Shown: positions 27,231-37,845 of the stretch, piece after piece | Layout of the letters: each line of letters opens with the position of its first letter | How positions within the stretch are numbered: position 1 is the stretch's first letter | NCBI RefSeq assembly: GCF_964340395.1 | Contig: NC_135555.1 | Coordinates: forward strand, 8,628,931 to 8,692,930 | Length of the DNA stretch: 64,000 bases | Direction: 5' to 3' | Source of the DNA: Glandiceps talaboti | Taxonomy: Eukaryota; Hemichordata; Enteropneusta; Spengelidae | The notes under the pieces: generated by a model | Seen by the model: only the letters and a program-made list of their open reading frames with translations | The model's database searches: none | What the model was told of the DNA's origin: nothing | Made by a program: the position numbers and the translations under genes

Positions 27231-28259
27231 GGGGGTCTGGTGTCAAATGTGATTGATGAACTTTTTTTAGTTTTCCACTTTTTATTCAAATTGTGAACCT
27301 TCAATGATAATTCAGGTTCTATATTTACTCCTGAGATGTTGATAAGTTGATGAAAATTTATTGCTAATATGACATACAGTGCTTGTTCCCAGTTAGTATT
27401 TTAATGTGTTTACCATGTTTTTACATTGCACCGATCATAGTGATACAACTGCTACAATTTTCATCATGGTTCACACCATTATAAATAAACATGTCAGTCA
27501 CATTTGTGAACGTTCATTTTGGGGGAGGGGGATGGGGTTTTGGCCAAAACGAAGTTCATTTATTGAACTTGTGTGACATTGTACGATCCTCCCTAAAAGC
27601 TACTGCATTTTACAGCTTTTTGAAAGCTAGCTGTCTCAATAATTATCTGCATGAACATTATTTGCCAACTAAACCAACAATATGTATAATTGTTGCAATA
27701 TAACATCAAGTGAATCCATATTGCCTTCTTTTATTCAAACCCCATCTTCAATATTTCCTACCTATACATTGTGAATTCAGGTACTACCAGGTATATCATT
27801 TCCATATAATATGAAATCCATGGAAACGTTAATGAGGTTAATCAACTAGTCACGGAATACTATTAAAAGTTTCACTTTCATGATCACAAGTCTGTCATAT
27901 CATTAAGGTAAATATTTGGTACCAGATTGTAAATGTTGATTTACATACTTGCATTATGAGTTTTATTGAATAGGTATTTAATAGCAGGAATAAGGAAATC
28001 ATTTTACTGACAGGAAATACATATTTCAGGAAACAGATAGTTAATATAAGGTAAGGATTGAACTACTTAAAATATCATCCAGGGAAACCATATACTTAGC
28101 AAATATCACCTATGCAACGACAGCTGGAAGACTTCAACATACAGCTGACATGACATTTTATATTTTCACAGTCATGATATTCTGAGTTTGCCAAGATTCA
28201 ATGCTTTAAAAAATCTGCATGAGCCATTTCAGGTTATTTTTAAGTTTGCCAGTGTACAA
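27231..28259. other. Non-coding DNA
   Basis: AAAGGGGGTCTGGTGTCAA recurs at about 27097 and 27227. A G-run lies at 27520-27538. No exon was recognised. Confidence 0.45.
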
Positions 28260-28871
28260 ACAATGTCGGGTCGAAACAACAGGTAAACAAAGAAGTGTTA
28301 GTCGCGAGCAGTCACGACAGGCCATTTGATTATAACTGTCATGTAAATATACACCCCAGAGCACATAAAATACACGACACGATCCGATCCATTGCGCGTA
28401 CTAAATTTATGTTGTACTAACCCGGAAGACACGATCGTTTGATAAGCAGTCAATGGTACTAACAAACAGAAACCGTTATCATCAAAAAATGACTCTTTTA
28501 TTTAGTATTCTTGAGAAACAGCCTTTGCACCTCACACCAAGTAGATGCTTGCCTTTACGAGTACATTGTATACTGCACTGCTATCTAAGGTTGAGTGTGA
28601 ACGACCGCGACTTTACATCACTCACTGTGTCTTGTCTTGCACATACTAGAAATTGTCAGACTGTGCAACAAAAATATCAAAATTGTCAACCAATATTCAA
28701 AATATCGACAAGACGGTGGAATTAATTGGATTGAGTTCAATATTTGTTGTGATAAAAAAGCTGTTTATATCATACAATTGTTTTATATCCATGATAAATA
28801 GCATCGTCCGAACACAACAACAACAACTTCAGTGAACGATCTTTCTCAGTAACAAGTTTAAGTACACTTAC

Positions 28872-29139
28872 CAATCTTGGCATAACTGGCGAAGAGTACA
28901 AACAGCGAAATCAAGTACGGTGTTTCAACATGATGCCAGTTCAATTCTGCTATGGGATAACGTTCAGGTACTTCATCTCGGTGATGGTCTGCAACAGGGC
29001 CATCGTCGAGTTCTGACGATGCATGGTGGTGAACGCCGGTAGAATTTTGAAGAGCTGTTTCTCCCGCTGACGCTCTGCCGAGAAATGTAAACAATAAAAT
29101 AAAAAGACAACAGTTCCGATATTGTGCGGTAGAAATCAT
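28872..29139 (-). CDS. Exon 1 of a second Na+/H+ exchanger (gene B): signal peptide and first membrane-segment region, 3'-partial
   Basis: 268 nt from ATG (29139-29137, A at -3) to a perfect gtaagt donor at 28871-28866, ending in phase 1. The peptide opens with MISTAQYRNCCLFILLFTFL, a good signal sequence with likely cleavage near RASA/GE. A His- and Asp-rich extracellular stretch follows, then AELNWHHVETPYLISLFVLF and ASYAKIG. The last part matches the N-terminal NHE block (NHE3: [20 protein letters not shown], SLAKI). Because it lies downstream of gene A's stop codons on the same strand, it cannot be gene A's first exon in a normal cis transcript. It is best read as the start of a tandem paralogue transcribed leftward. 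I could not find its exon 2 in the 28.8 kb to the left; first introns are often long. Confidence 0.85.
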
Positions 29140-29370
29140 TGTTCACGCGTCATTCTTGGATCTAGATGTGGCACGGTGTGTAAATATTATTGGTAGTATT
29201 CAGGTGTTTCATTCCTTGTCAACTCCGGAAGCTTGCGACCGACCGGGACCATCTTCGCTTCGTCGTCTGGTGGTAATAAATTTGTCGTATGCTAGGCACG
29301 TCAGTTACAACTCTGACTCCCTAGGTCTGTAATCAACTTTACACACTGACATGCCCACCTGAGCGTGATA

Positions 29371-29385
29371 TCACCGGTGACGTAA
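29371..29385. promoter_or_regulatory. CRE-like site overlapping a perfect 10-bp palindrome
   Basis: TGACGTAA (29378-29385) fits the CREB/ATF pattern TGACGTMA. It overlaps the palindrome TCACCGGTGA (29371-29380), about 240 bases upstream of the gene B start codon. Position makes a regulatory role plausible; no conservation data are available. Confidence 0.3.
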
Positions 29386-29878
29386 GTTCCATCGCTTCGA
29401 AATGTTAGACATAAACATAAAAAATTGTGTTATTGCATTATGAATCATAAAAAAAGTATTAAAAGTGTTAAAAGTCTAATCCGCGCACTTGTAAAACTAC
29501 CGTGATTTACTTTCAGATTTTTTTTTTTAAGCTTAATATCCCCTAAGCTCATTTATTTAATTTTGCGTAACTCCGCAATTTATTACATGTAATTTATTTT
29601 TGCAAATAAATGTACATGATTTTTTTGTTGATCATCCTATTGGTAGTATTATATGAAATGAAATGATTTGAACTGCAATCACTAGTGTAAGAGTCGGTCC
29701 ATAAATGTTTCTGTACCACAACAGAAAAGAATTATTATAAAACTGGCCTACATAAACTACGCAATTAAAATTATTGTAAGCTTATTTTCTACCAGGACAG
29801 ATTGGCTCGTAGCTCATATATAAAACCCCGGCCCACTCTGAAACCACATTCTCTCTATGTCTCCGTCTTGCTCTTTCG

Positions 29879-30134
<256 letters not shown>

Positions 30135-30664
30135 ATACCATATCATATTTAGACCGTATAGAAGTCTATATCGTTATGAATGACTCTTTGAACTAAATGA
30201 TTAATGATATAAGCCTATACGTCATTTACATAACCGTGATTCAAAATTACCACAGTAAGTTATCTTGGTTTTGAGTGATGGGATATATTGGAAGTGATCG
30301 AAAACTACCGATAACATTGGCAGCCATACCAGAATTGATGAACTGATCTTATAACACAAACAGTGATAAACTGGAGTAACTAAGTGATGAAGACTAATAA
30401 TTTACCGCCAAAACTATAGTAGATATGGGATAAATGTAGTAGGGGAGACACTGTGTCTGTACGCCTAATGCGTATACGGACAAACATCAATTATGTGTGT
30501 TTACATTAAATTTCAGGGATATGTCTAGGTACTTACATCGAAAGCTGTGATTGGTCAGCTCCTATGCTGACACATGCTGACACGTACATGCTGACGCTGA
30601 CCAATGTAATCTTTCAAAGTTAAGCTACAAATTCAATCTTTAACCGCAATTTAGGGACCGGTCA
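30135..30664. other. Non-coding intergenic DNA
   Basis: Short GCTGACAC-type repeats occur at 30565-30600. No gene was seen. Confidence 0.45.
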
Positions 30665-30770
30665 GTTTCTTCGCCAGGGGGGGGGGGGTTGATTGGTACG
30701 GGGGGTGTCACCCCGTTATTGAAATTGGCAGTGGGGGGGGGGGTCATCCTGTTTTGAAAATTGTGGAGGC
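30665..30770. repeat. G-run cluster (quadruplex-prone)
   Basis: Four G-runs of 6-13 bases on the plus strand, separated by GGTGTCACCCCG-like sequence. A related block lies at 31798-31850. Confidence 0.7.
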
Positions 30771-31224
30771 GGGATTACTAGTATTTTGTTTTGTTTCCTA
30801 CCTATGTTCTTTAATATTACTTCACCCTGGGCCCGGTGGAGTGACACTCAAACATAACTATATTACATGTATTACCTACTAGTTACAGAACATGTCATAT
30901 AAATACTCAGGTATTTCACAATCAATGGCCAATATGCTTCACATATATATTGCACTTTGGGGCAAAAGTTGAAAGTTCCGTAATCGACACTACAAATCAC
31001 CACACCTCATCAGATTCCAGTTTCTATTATACGTACTAGGTATGAGCACCTAAAGTTCTCTACCATACCAGTGACTTTACTATATCTGCAATATTAATGC
31101 CAACTCTCCCATGTCAATGATACAACCATCAGATACTTAAATTATATATCGATAATTTTTTAAAGAACATATTTCAACCCTATGTGTAAAGAATAGTTTG
31201 ATTTGTGATACCTGATGGTGCTGT

Positions 31225-31700
31225 CTTGTATTTAGCTTGGAAGTTATTGTCTAAAGGGCTCTGAATAGCCTAGAAATTGGCTTTACAAGATTATAAGAAT
31301 AACAAAACTTCCAGAGCTTCTAGGGAAAGACCCCCCCTAGGACACCTACAAGAGGTGGACATATCCCAGTCACAGTGTAAAACTCTTCCCCCTACCTCCT
31401 ACGGGTATTATCAAGATGCTATTAAACTTTTTTTTTCACTATGTAGTTGCTTTTCACATGTTGGTGATGTCTTGTAAACCTTGGAAATATTGTCTGAAAG
31501 GGTCTGAATAGCCTAAAAGGCTTTTAAGTGTCAATAAACCTCCAGATCTTTGAGGACCCCCCCCCCCCGTGAGAGGTGTACATATTCTCAATACAAAGCT
31601 TTCCCGCTACCTTTTACTGTCAAGATGCTATTAAACTCCTTTTTGAATATTTACTGTGTGGTCGCTATTAAATTTAGTATGATGCTACCTTATAAAGTAT
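31225..31700. repeat. Direct duplication, two diverged units of about 245 bp
   Basis: Unit 1 (31235-31470) and unit 2 (31480-31700) share, in order, GTCTAAAGGGCTCTGAATAG (GTCTGAAAGGGTCTGAATAG in unit 2), a C-run, GGTGKACATAT and CAAGATGCTATTAAACT. Confidence 0.75.
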
Positions 31701-31797
31701 TTAGTCAAGCAGTCCACTCTGAGTCACCGTCGATCAAATACCTGTTATGTAAATATGATATATATAGGGGGGCCACTATGTTTTAGAATTGAGTGAT

Positions 31798-31850
31798 GGG
31801 GGGGGGGGCAGGCTGGTTTTGGTTTTACAGAGGGGGGGGGGGAGGTCAGT
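31798..31850. repeat. Second G-run block
   Basis: Two G-runs of about 12 bases separated by CAGGCTGGTTTTGGTTTTAC, similar in style to 30665-30770. They may be ends of one repeat family. Confidence 0.5.
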
Positions 31851-32330
31851 GACTTTTCGTCAACCTGATGGAAAAATAGGTCAGGTCAGGTATAGTGAGG
31901 TATCGACTGAGTGTTATTTTTAGGCTCACATTATTCAGATCCAAAGATGTGAAATCTGTCCTTATGTTAGCTTGCCCCACATACAAATCACCCATGAAAA
32001 CAAGAACAACACACGCCATATCACAATAGCTTCCTCCATTGAATAAAACTTATTGATATGTGTACATTATGACAATTAATATCTGATAAATATACAATAC
32101 TGAAGAGTAGACATATGTCTGCCATCTTGTACTATAATTATAACAGTATCACTAATACCCAAACTAATTCCTAACTTACATACAAGAAATAATTCTGGGT
32201 CTATTAACATCCCAATTTTAGAAAACTTTGTCTTCCTAAATCTAGAAAGGATCACTGAAAAAAAACACATTTTGATATTCCACAAGAAGAATATTTCCCC
32301 TAAACCATGTTAAAACTGTAAACTGGCCGT
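31851..32330. other. Non-coding intergenic DNA
   Basis: No repeat or exon was recognised. Confidence 0.4.
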
Positions 32331-33010
32331 CTTTTATGATCCATCGAAATTACTTTGTTTTTTGCCGTAGCAGCGTTGCGTGTCTTACATGATCAAAATT
32401 GCTTTGTTAACAGCGCCCTCTTACAGAATTCATCTAAATTACTTTGTTTTGTCTTAACAGCACCCTCTTTGCTATTATATCGAAATTGTTTTGTTTTCAC
32501 CCGTAACTATGCAGGAGTTGTTGAATGTGGTTGAATTAAAGCAACTACAAATACAAATAGCACAAGCAAAATGAAAATACATGCTTGTAACTCTCTAGTG
32601 CCAATCTTGCCTGACACTTTCATGCACTTAGTACTATCATTATCAGAAAATAAGTGACTTATTGCGATCACTGAAAGGCTTGGGCATCATCAAAATTTTG
32701 GTAAAGAGTGCCAAACCTTGTGCAGGCACTAAATTGTGACATTGCCCTCTCTGGCATGTTATTATTTAAATATCACCCTGCAGATATGACATTTATTGAC
32801 TTGAAAGTAAAGTGTGCCCTCAGTGTTTCCATATTACCTTGTCAATATGGAATTTAATCACTTCTTTAAAGTGGTGAAGGGCAGCTCTTTATCAAAAACT
32901 GCAAATACTGAGTTTATTTCTTGACTTAATAAACTAGTAAAGGCAACCTTTAAAGTTATATATCACCCTGCAAATATGGGAATTTATTCACTTCAGAAAG
33001 GCTGCCCTCA
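32331..33010. repeat. Degenerate repeats carrying CGCCCTCT and TATCACCCTGCA segments
   Basis: At 32338-32480 a unit with TCGAAATTACTTTGTTTT and AACAGCGCCCTCTT recurs three times. At 32745-33005 TATATCACCCTGCARATATG and GGCTGCCCTCA-like pieces recur. Both are old tandem duplications. Confidence 0.5.
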
Positions 33011-33121
33011 ACATTGTATATCATCTCACAAATATAATTTGTAAAAGGTCGAAGTACTGGAATCTACCCATATAGAATTATAGACACTATGATTCGAGTA
33101 GGGTATTCTTTTGCTTAAACT

Positions 33122-33286
33122 ACTCCTTCAATTTGGAACAGTCTTCATCACTCTCACTCTAAGTCTTCCTTCCACTCTGCCCGTAAAACTTTAGCCTATT
33201 TCAATCTTAACTCTCACTCGCTTACTTCTCTCTACATTCTTCCATGTTTTCAATTGTTTCTCTGTATCCTCTCATTTTGTTTCTAG
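33122..33286 (+). pseudogene. LINE ORF2 C-terminal fragment (TPSIWNSLHH...)
   Basis: The frame reads TPSIWNSLHHSHSKSSFHSA then RKTLAYFNLNSHSLTSLYIL and stops at 33284-33286. The xWNSLxxxxxxxSFxxxRKTLxxYF pattern is a classic CR1/L2-like polyprotein end. The adjoining 3' part (to about 33354) matches 37531-37674. Confidence 0.8.
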
Positions 33287-33354
33287 TTCTGTGTATGCGC
33301 CTGGAGCTCTTTGGAGAACAGGTGCATTATAAATTCACTTTATTATTATTATTA
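33287..33354 (+). mobile_element. LINE 3' UTR with TGCGCCTGGAGCTCTTTGG and (TTA)n tail
   Basis: Continues the fragment above and ends in (TTA)n, the L2/CR1-type terminus. TATAAATTCACTTTATTATT is shared with the copy at 37.6 kb. Confidence 0.8.
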
Positions 33355-34225
33355 GGGTCTATGATATAATGATCTTTTCAGAGCCACTATCGACTTCCAA
33401 GAGGATCATGCTTCTCATTGACACTTATATTATTTGTGTGAGTAGTAAATCGAGTACAATACTGACTCGAATCTTTAACTAGTTTCGCACCTTAGTGGGT
33501 TTTTTTTCAAGAAGTTGGATCAATCAAATCATTTGCTTGGAAACACAGAAACCCAGACACAGCTAAATCTTGGATAAACTTTATTTCATTCATTTTAAAA
33601 GTAACAATTACATCCCTGTGATGTACATTTCTACATAAAGCCAAAAGTCGTTGCTTTTTGTAGATTAACTCAAGAGTAATACACTCAACATATACGCTGG
33701 CTGACAGAAATAAACACTATAAAGAAAGCGACATAGTTAATAAACGATATGCAGTGTGGCTTTACACACTGCCATCTATGTAAATACACAGTAGAATGAA
33801 ATAATCTAATACATGGATGACAATGGCATACTTTGTAGTTTTTGGGTTTTAAATTGACTTATTCATATGCGAGAATAAAAAGATAGGTGACAGCATCACT
33901 GCTGAATTACCAATTTAAATATAGTTACAACTCTAAGGTAACCCTCAGATATACAATGAATGAATTGTAACGAAAATACATGAGCTTTGAAAACATGTCA
34001 GCAAGGAGGCAACAACATTTCTCTGAAAGCTTTTGTATAAGTTCGTTACAATAAAATTAATCTATGTGCTACAATAACACTTGGTGAATTTGCCTATATC
34101 TTAGCATGTGAAACACTCAAATTTATAGATAAACTTGACAAAAAGTTATTTTGTGTGCAGTATGAATTAAAATATCCATATCACATGTCCTTTGGTCAGA
34201 AAAGTCATTTATAGACAACATGAAA
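33355..34225. other. Non-coding intergenic DNA
   Basis: AACTAGTTTCGCACCTTAGT (33478) is shared, diverged, with 46050 (AACTAGTTTCACACCTCAGT), a small dispersed repeat. Confidence 0.45.
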
Positions 34226-34568
34226 GTAATGCCACTGTCATCAATATGGACAAGGATTGGGTATTTTGGATTTTTAATTTATAAAATAATTTTATCATGG
34301 CTTTCTACTTGAAAAATCAACATGAAACAACATATGCCAAGTCCTTGGTTGTAACTCAATAAATGGCAAAAGACTGATAAGTGTGTAAATGTTTGTTATT
34401 GTACATTTACACATTTTTTAAAGCTTTTTGCAATGTACTGAGTTACAAACATGGACTTGGTATGTGTTGTTTTACATTGATTTTTCAAGTAGAAGATAAA
34501 ATTGTTTTATAAATTAAAAATCTTAAATACCCAATCCTTGTCCATATGGCCACTTCAAGAAGCATTAC
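34226..34568. mobile_element. Foldback element, arms about 150 bp
   Basis: GTAATGCC ... ATATGGACAAGGATTGGGTA on the left mirrors TACCCAATCCTTGTCCATAT ... GCATTAC on the right. Further inward, CTACTTGAAAAATCAACATG mirrors its complement, with a centre near 34400. No coding capacity and no clear target duplication. Near-complete palindromes of this kind are MITE-like. Confidence 0.75.
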
Positions 34569-35626
34569 ATTTTTTTGCTGTGACGTTATTGTTCAATCAA
34601 ATTCGTTTGCAATACTTATGCAACAGCGCCCTCTATCACTTCATATCACACTAACTTTTGTTTTTTTAAAGAGTAATTTACTTTAGTGATGATAGCTAGC
34701 AGTCAAAAATTTGGCAGATTTTCTTTAAGATTACAATATAACCACAGAAATGACATGGTGAATTCAAAGCCACATATAACTAGGAAATATCTCTGTGAAT
34801 ATTGTCAAAAAAAGAAGTAAAATGAATCTATTAAATTTCTCAAACCCTTGAAAATTGACCAAACTGCATTGAAATTCAAGTGTGTATAATGTTAATACTA
34901 GTATACAGAGTTGAAATTACAATACATTGTTTTACTAGTAACATAGTGATAGCACACACACATAAAGAGTGCATATTTAATAAACTAAATCAAGTTGTGA
35001 AAATGTTGAGACTAAAATATTCTAAATAGCAAAGAAAATATTAATATGATAGTGATTGTTGACACAAAACATGACTAGAATTGTGAGAATGAATAATCAT
35101 GGTCTTTAGATTCATAGTTACAAAAATGAAAATTTCTACACAACACAAAATGTCAGCAAACATTTGAGATTCACTTCCAAAAATGTTTTGACTCTGTGAG
35201 TAATATTCTGATTTGTAACTATAAGAAGAATTGTTTGTTAGAAAGTGTCGGACAGAAATCATGTTTGTACATAATAAAGTAAAATAAAGTAACTCTTCAT
35301 TTGCAAATCCTATTTCAATAATCTGACATCATGTCAAGTCACTGTATATTTCCAAATTTTATGTCTAAAGTATATTTATCACTTTTACATGACTTTAAAA
35401 AATAATGTTATTACACATATACATATTATACACTTGTTGTCAGAGAATTTGTCATGTGAATTACATATTTGTTTTCGAACTCACACAGTTGCATGTTTGT
35501 TTAAATTATTTTCATTCATCATTCAAGATTTCAGGAAAGTTCAGCCCATTTGATCTAATAACCAAGTGTTAACCATTTAACATGTTTCTGTTCAACCTGC
35601 TAGATGTTCCACATAATATTACATAT
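34569..35626. other. Non-coding intergenic DNA
   Basis: No recognisable element apart from a CAGCGCCCTCTATCAC motif at 34625. Confidence 0.4.
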
Positions 35627-35945
35627 CTACCAGAGATTAGTTGCACCAGTTTGTGGCGCATACTAGTGGTATTTTCACTGCAGTGCAATACCGAAAACAC
35701 AATCATTTGCTATACATGAAATGGTGTGCTCGCACTGCATGATTTTTATGGTAATTTGCCATTTCAGATAAACATATTTACATGTAATAATAACAGAACC
35801 CCATCCAGTGTGGATACTCAGGGGTATTTGCACTCGTGCTTGCAGTGTTTTCTGCTGTACTTTCACTCACTACGCTAGTCAAAGTATGGGCTCACAGAAC
35901 ACTGCAATCACTAGTGCAAATACACCATGTACACCACATTTGTAC
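35627..35945 (+). mobile_element. Dispersed non-autonomous element, copy 1
   Basis: Begins near ACCAGAGATT / CATACTAGTGGTATT and includes TCACTGCAGTGCAATACYGA and GGGTATTTGCACTCGTGCTT. The same order of blocks is found on the opposite strand at 56610-56990. An internal short inverted repeat involves TTTGCACT / AGTGCAAA. No open frame fits a protein. Confidence 0.65.
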
Positions 35946-37530
35946 TCATGCATCATGGGGTTGTGTCATAGCATTTGATTCACAGGATGAACTGATCATT
36001 GCACTCTTTATTTCCTATCACAGGAAAGGTTTTCCACTATAATTTTATCACTTCTATGCATCCTTAATACTGATTTTGTGATATTACCTCTTTTGTCCTT
36101 CTAGTTAGCTGAATCCAATTGAATTCAAAGGAACAAATGAAGTTGTATTGCATTGCACTGAACTCTTTCCGCAATACGAAACCCTGTCCCTTTAAAGCTC
36201 TGACAGGGGTGAGTATGCCCGATTTGGTCAATCAGGCATACTCACCCTGTCAATTTGCAATTCATGAAGTTCATTTTAATATTTTTAATCCCAAAATACA
36301 ACTTTCAGACTGACAACTTTCCACAGTTCTGAAAAGTTTCTCAGCTGTTCTACTATATAACACTACTCCTACTGGAGTCCCATTTACATGTTAGCACTGC
36401 TGTCAATTTGGCTAGCGCTATGGATGTTGCCTGGCTTTACTGTGCTAGGGGAATGAACTGTGTTTAATTGGCATAGACTTTGGGTGGTAGTTATGGTCAT
36501 CCTCAAACATATACAAGAAAATCAGTATTGCTGGTAGTAATAGTTTGTCAAATATGTCAAATGGAAAGAAATAATAATTCTGCATTTAGTTGTAAAAAAT
36601 GTTTTAAAAAAACCAACATGATGTCCAACAATAAATTCCAAGTACATTATAATATTAATATATTTGGAATAAAATACAGATCCCTACGGCGATGTAAGTT
36701 TGAGCAGAAAACATATTATCATATATGGTAAAATATTAAAATAATAGAGAAATGTAATACAAACTGTATGCCAGTGATTTACAACATTGGCAAGTCAACT
36801 ATTGGCAAACTAAGATAGACACAAACTATTATTATGACATGTTTATATATGATATATATATATTCAATGGACTTGATGAAATGTTATATTCATAGTTGGT
36901 GGTGTCTCTGATAGCAAGTTTCTCTCAAGTGGAGGCACATTCAACATCATGTTTAACTTAGTATGAACTGGTCAAGTAGTCTACATGACTTCCAGTGTTT
37001 ACACTACCTCGATTACAGGGTGATTACCATATATCTACATAACCGAGGCACCGCTATCACCCATTCGTGTCATCTATCACATGTACCAACAATAGTTTTA
37101 GTTTGCATCTATCTTAGCTTTCAGACGTAGACAGCCAGTTTTCCATAGTAGTATTGATACAAATAAAATGACAAAACGACATGTAAAGTGGAGGAATGAA
37201 AAAAACAAACAATCAATCAAATAATAGATACTCTCATTATTAAATTCATATCAAAATACTAACATTACATATATTTGACTGGCTATATATGTATTCATTA
37301 AATCTATCATAACAAATTTACCTGAATATGTAGAAATGACAATTTGAAAATATTTTGTTGCCATCGATTTCAGTTTTTTTTTGAGTTCCTACTTGTCAAT
37401 GTACAAATAAAATCTATTCCATCACTCGTCAAAAAACACTTCAATGTATTCTCATGTACACTCTAACATATCAGAAGTTGCCATCATTGTTAAAATGATA
37501 CCAGCAGGTGTTATCAGACTTGCTTCATGG
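35946..37530. other. Non-coding intergenic DNA
   Basis: A short perfect inverted repeat GGTGAGTATGCC / GGCATACTCACC lies at 36209-36246, around CGATTTGGTCAATCA. No gene was seen. Confidence 0.45.
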
Positions 37531-37674
37531 GTATAATCTCACTCACTTACACACTTCTCTCTACATGTTTTCAAATTGTTTCTCTGTATCCTTTCATTCT
37601 GTTAGTAGTTCTGTGTCTGCGCCTGGAGCTCTTCAGGGAACAGGCATATCATAAATTCACTTTATTATTATTGC
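37531..37674 (+). mobile_element. LINE 3' end, second copy
   Basis: Same sequence as 33210-33354 at moderate divergence (TTGTTTCTCTGTATCCTTTC, TGCGCCTGGAGCTCTTCAGG), again ending in TTATTATTATT. Confidence 0.75.
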
Positions 37675-37729
37675 CTTGCGTGATTTCTTACCAAAGAAGA
37701 CACAGTTGATTTGGATTTCAATTCTGTTA

Positions 37730-37845
37730 GCTGCAATATGATTGGTGCAGAAAGTCATGTGACCTCCTCATGAATATTCAAGCAGCAATATGACTGGTGC
37801 AGTCATGTGACAAACTCATGAATATTCAAAATCTTACTTCATTCA
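37730..37845. repeat. 50-bp direct duplication
   Basis: GCAATATGAYTGGTGCAG followed by AGTCATGTGAC and CTCATGAATATTCAA occurs twice, at 37734 and 37785. Confidence 0.8.

Larger units (their letters stand above)
28260..29400 (-). promoter_or_regulatory. CpG-richer promoter / 5' region around gene B exon 1
   Basis: Compared with the flanking AT-rich DNA this stretch has many more CpG steps (for example 29221-29290 and 28261-28470), on both sides of the signal-peptide exon. Invertebrate promoters often keep CpG where gene bodies lose it. The start of transcription is not determinable here; no clear TATA box was seen. Confidence 0.45.

Noticed and set aside
28453-28725. 90-codon plus-strand frame next to gene B exon 1
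   Set aside because: Lies in the CpG-richer stretch where stops are rarer; no homology and opposite strand to the exon.
36209-36246. Inverted repeat GGTGAGTATGCC / GGCATACTCACC as a terminator or operator
   Set aside because: Perfect 12-bp arms, but in intergenic animal DNA with no gene beside it; no function can be assigned.
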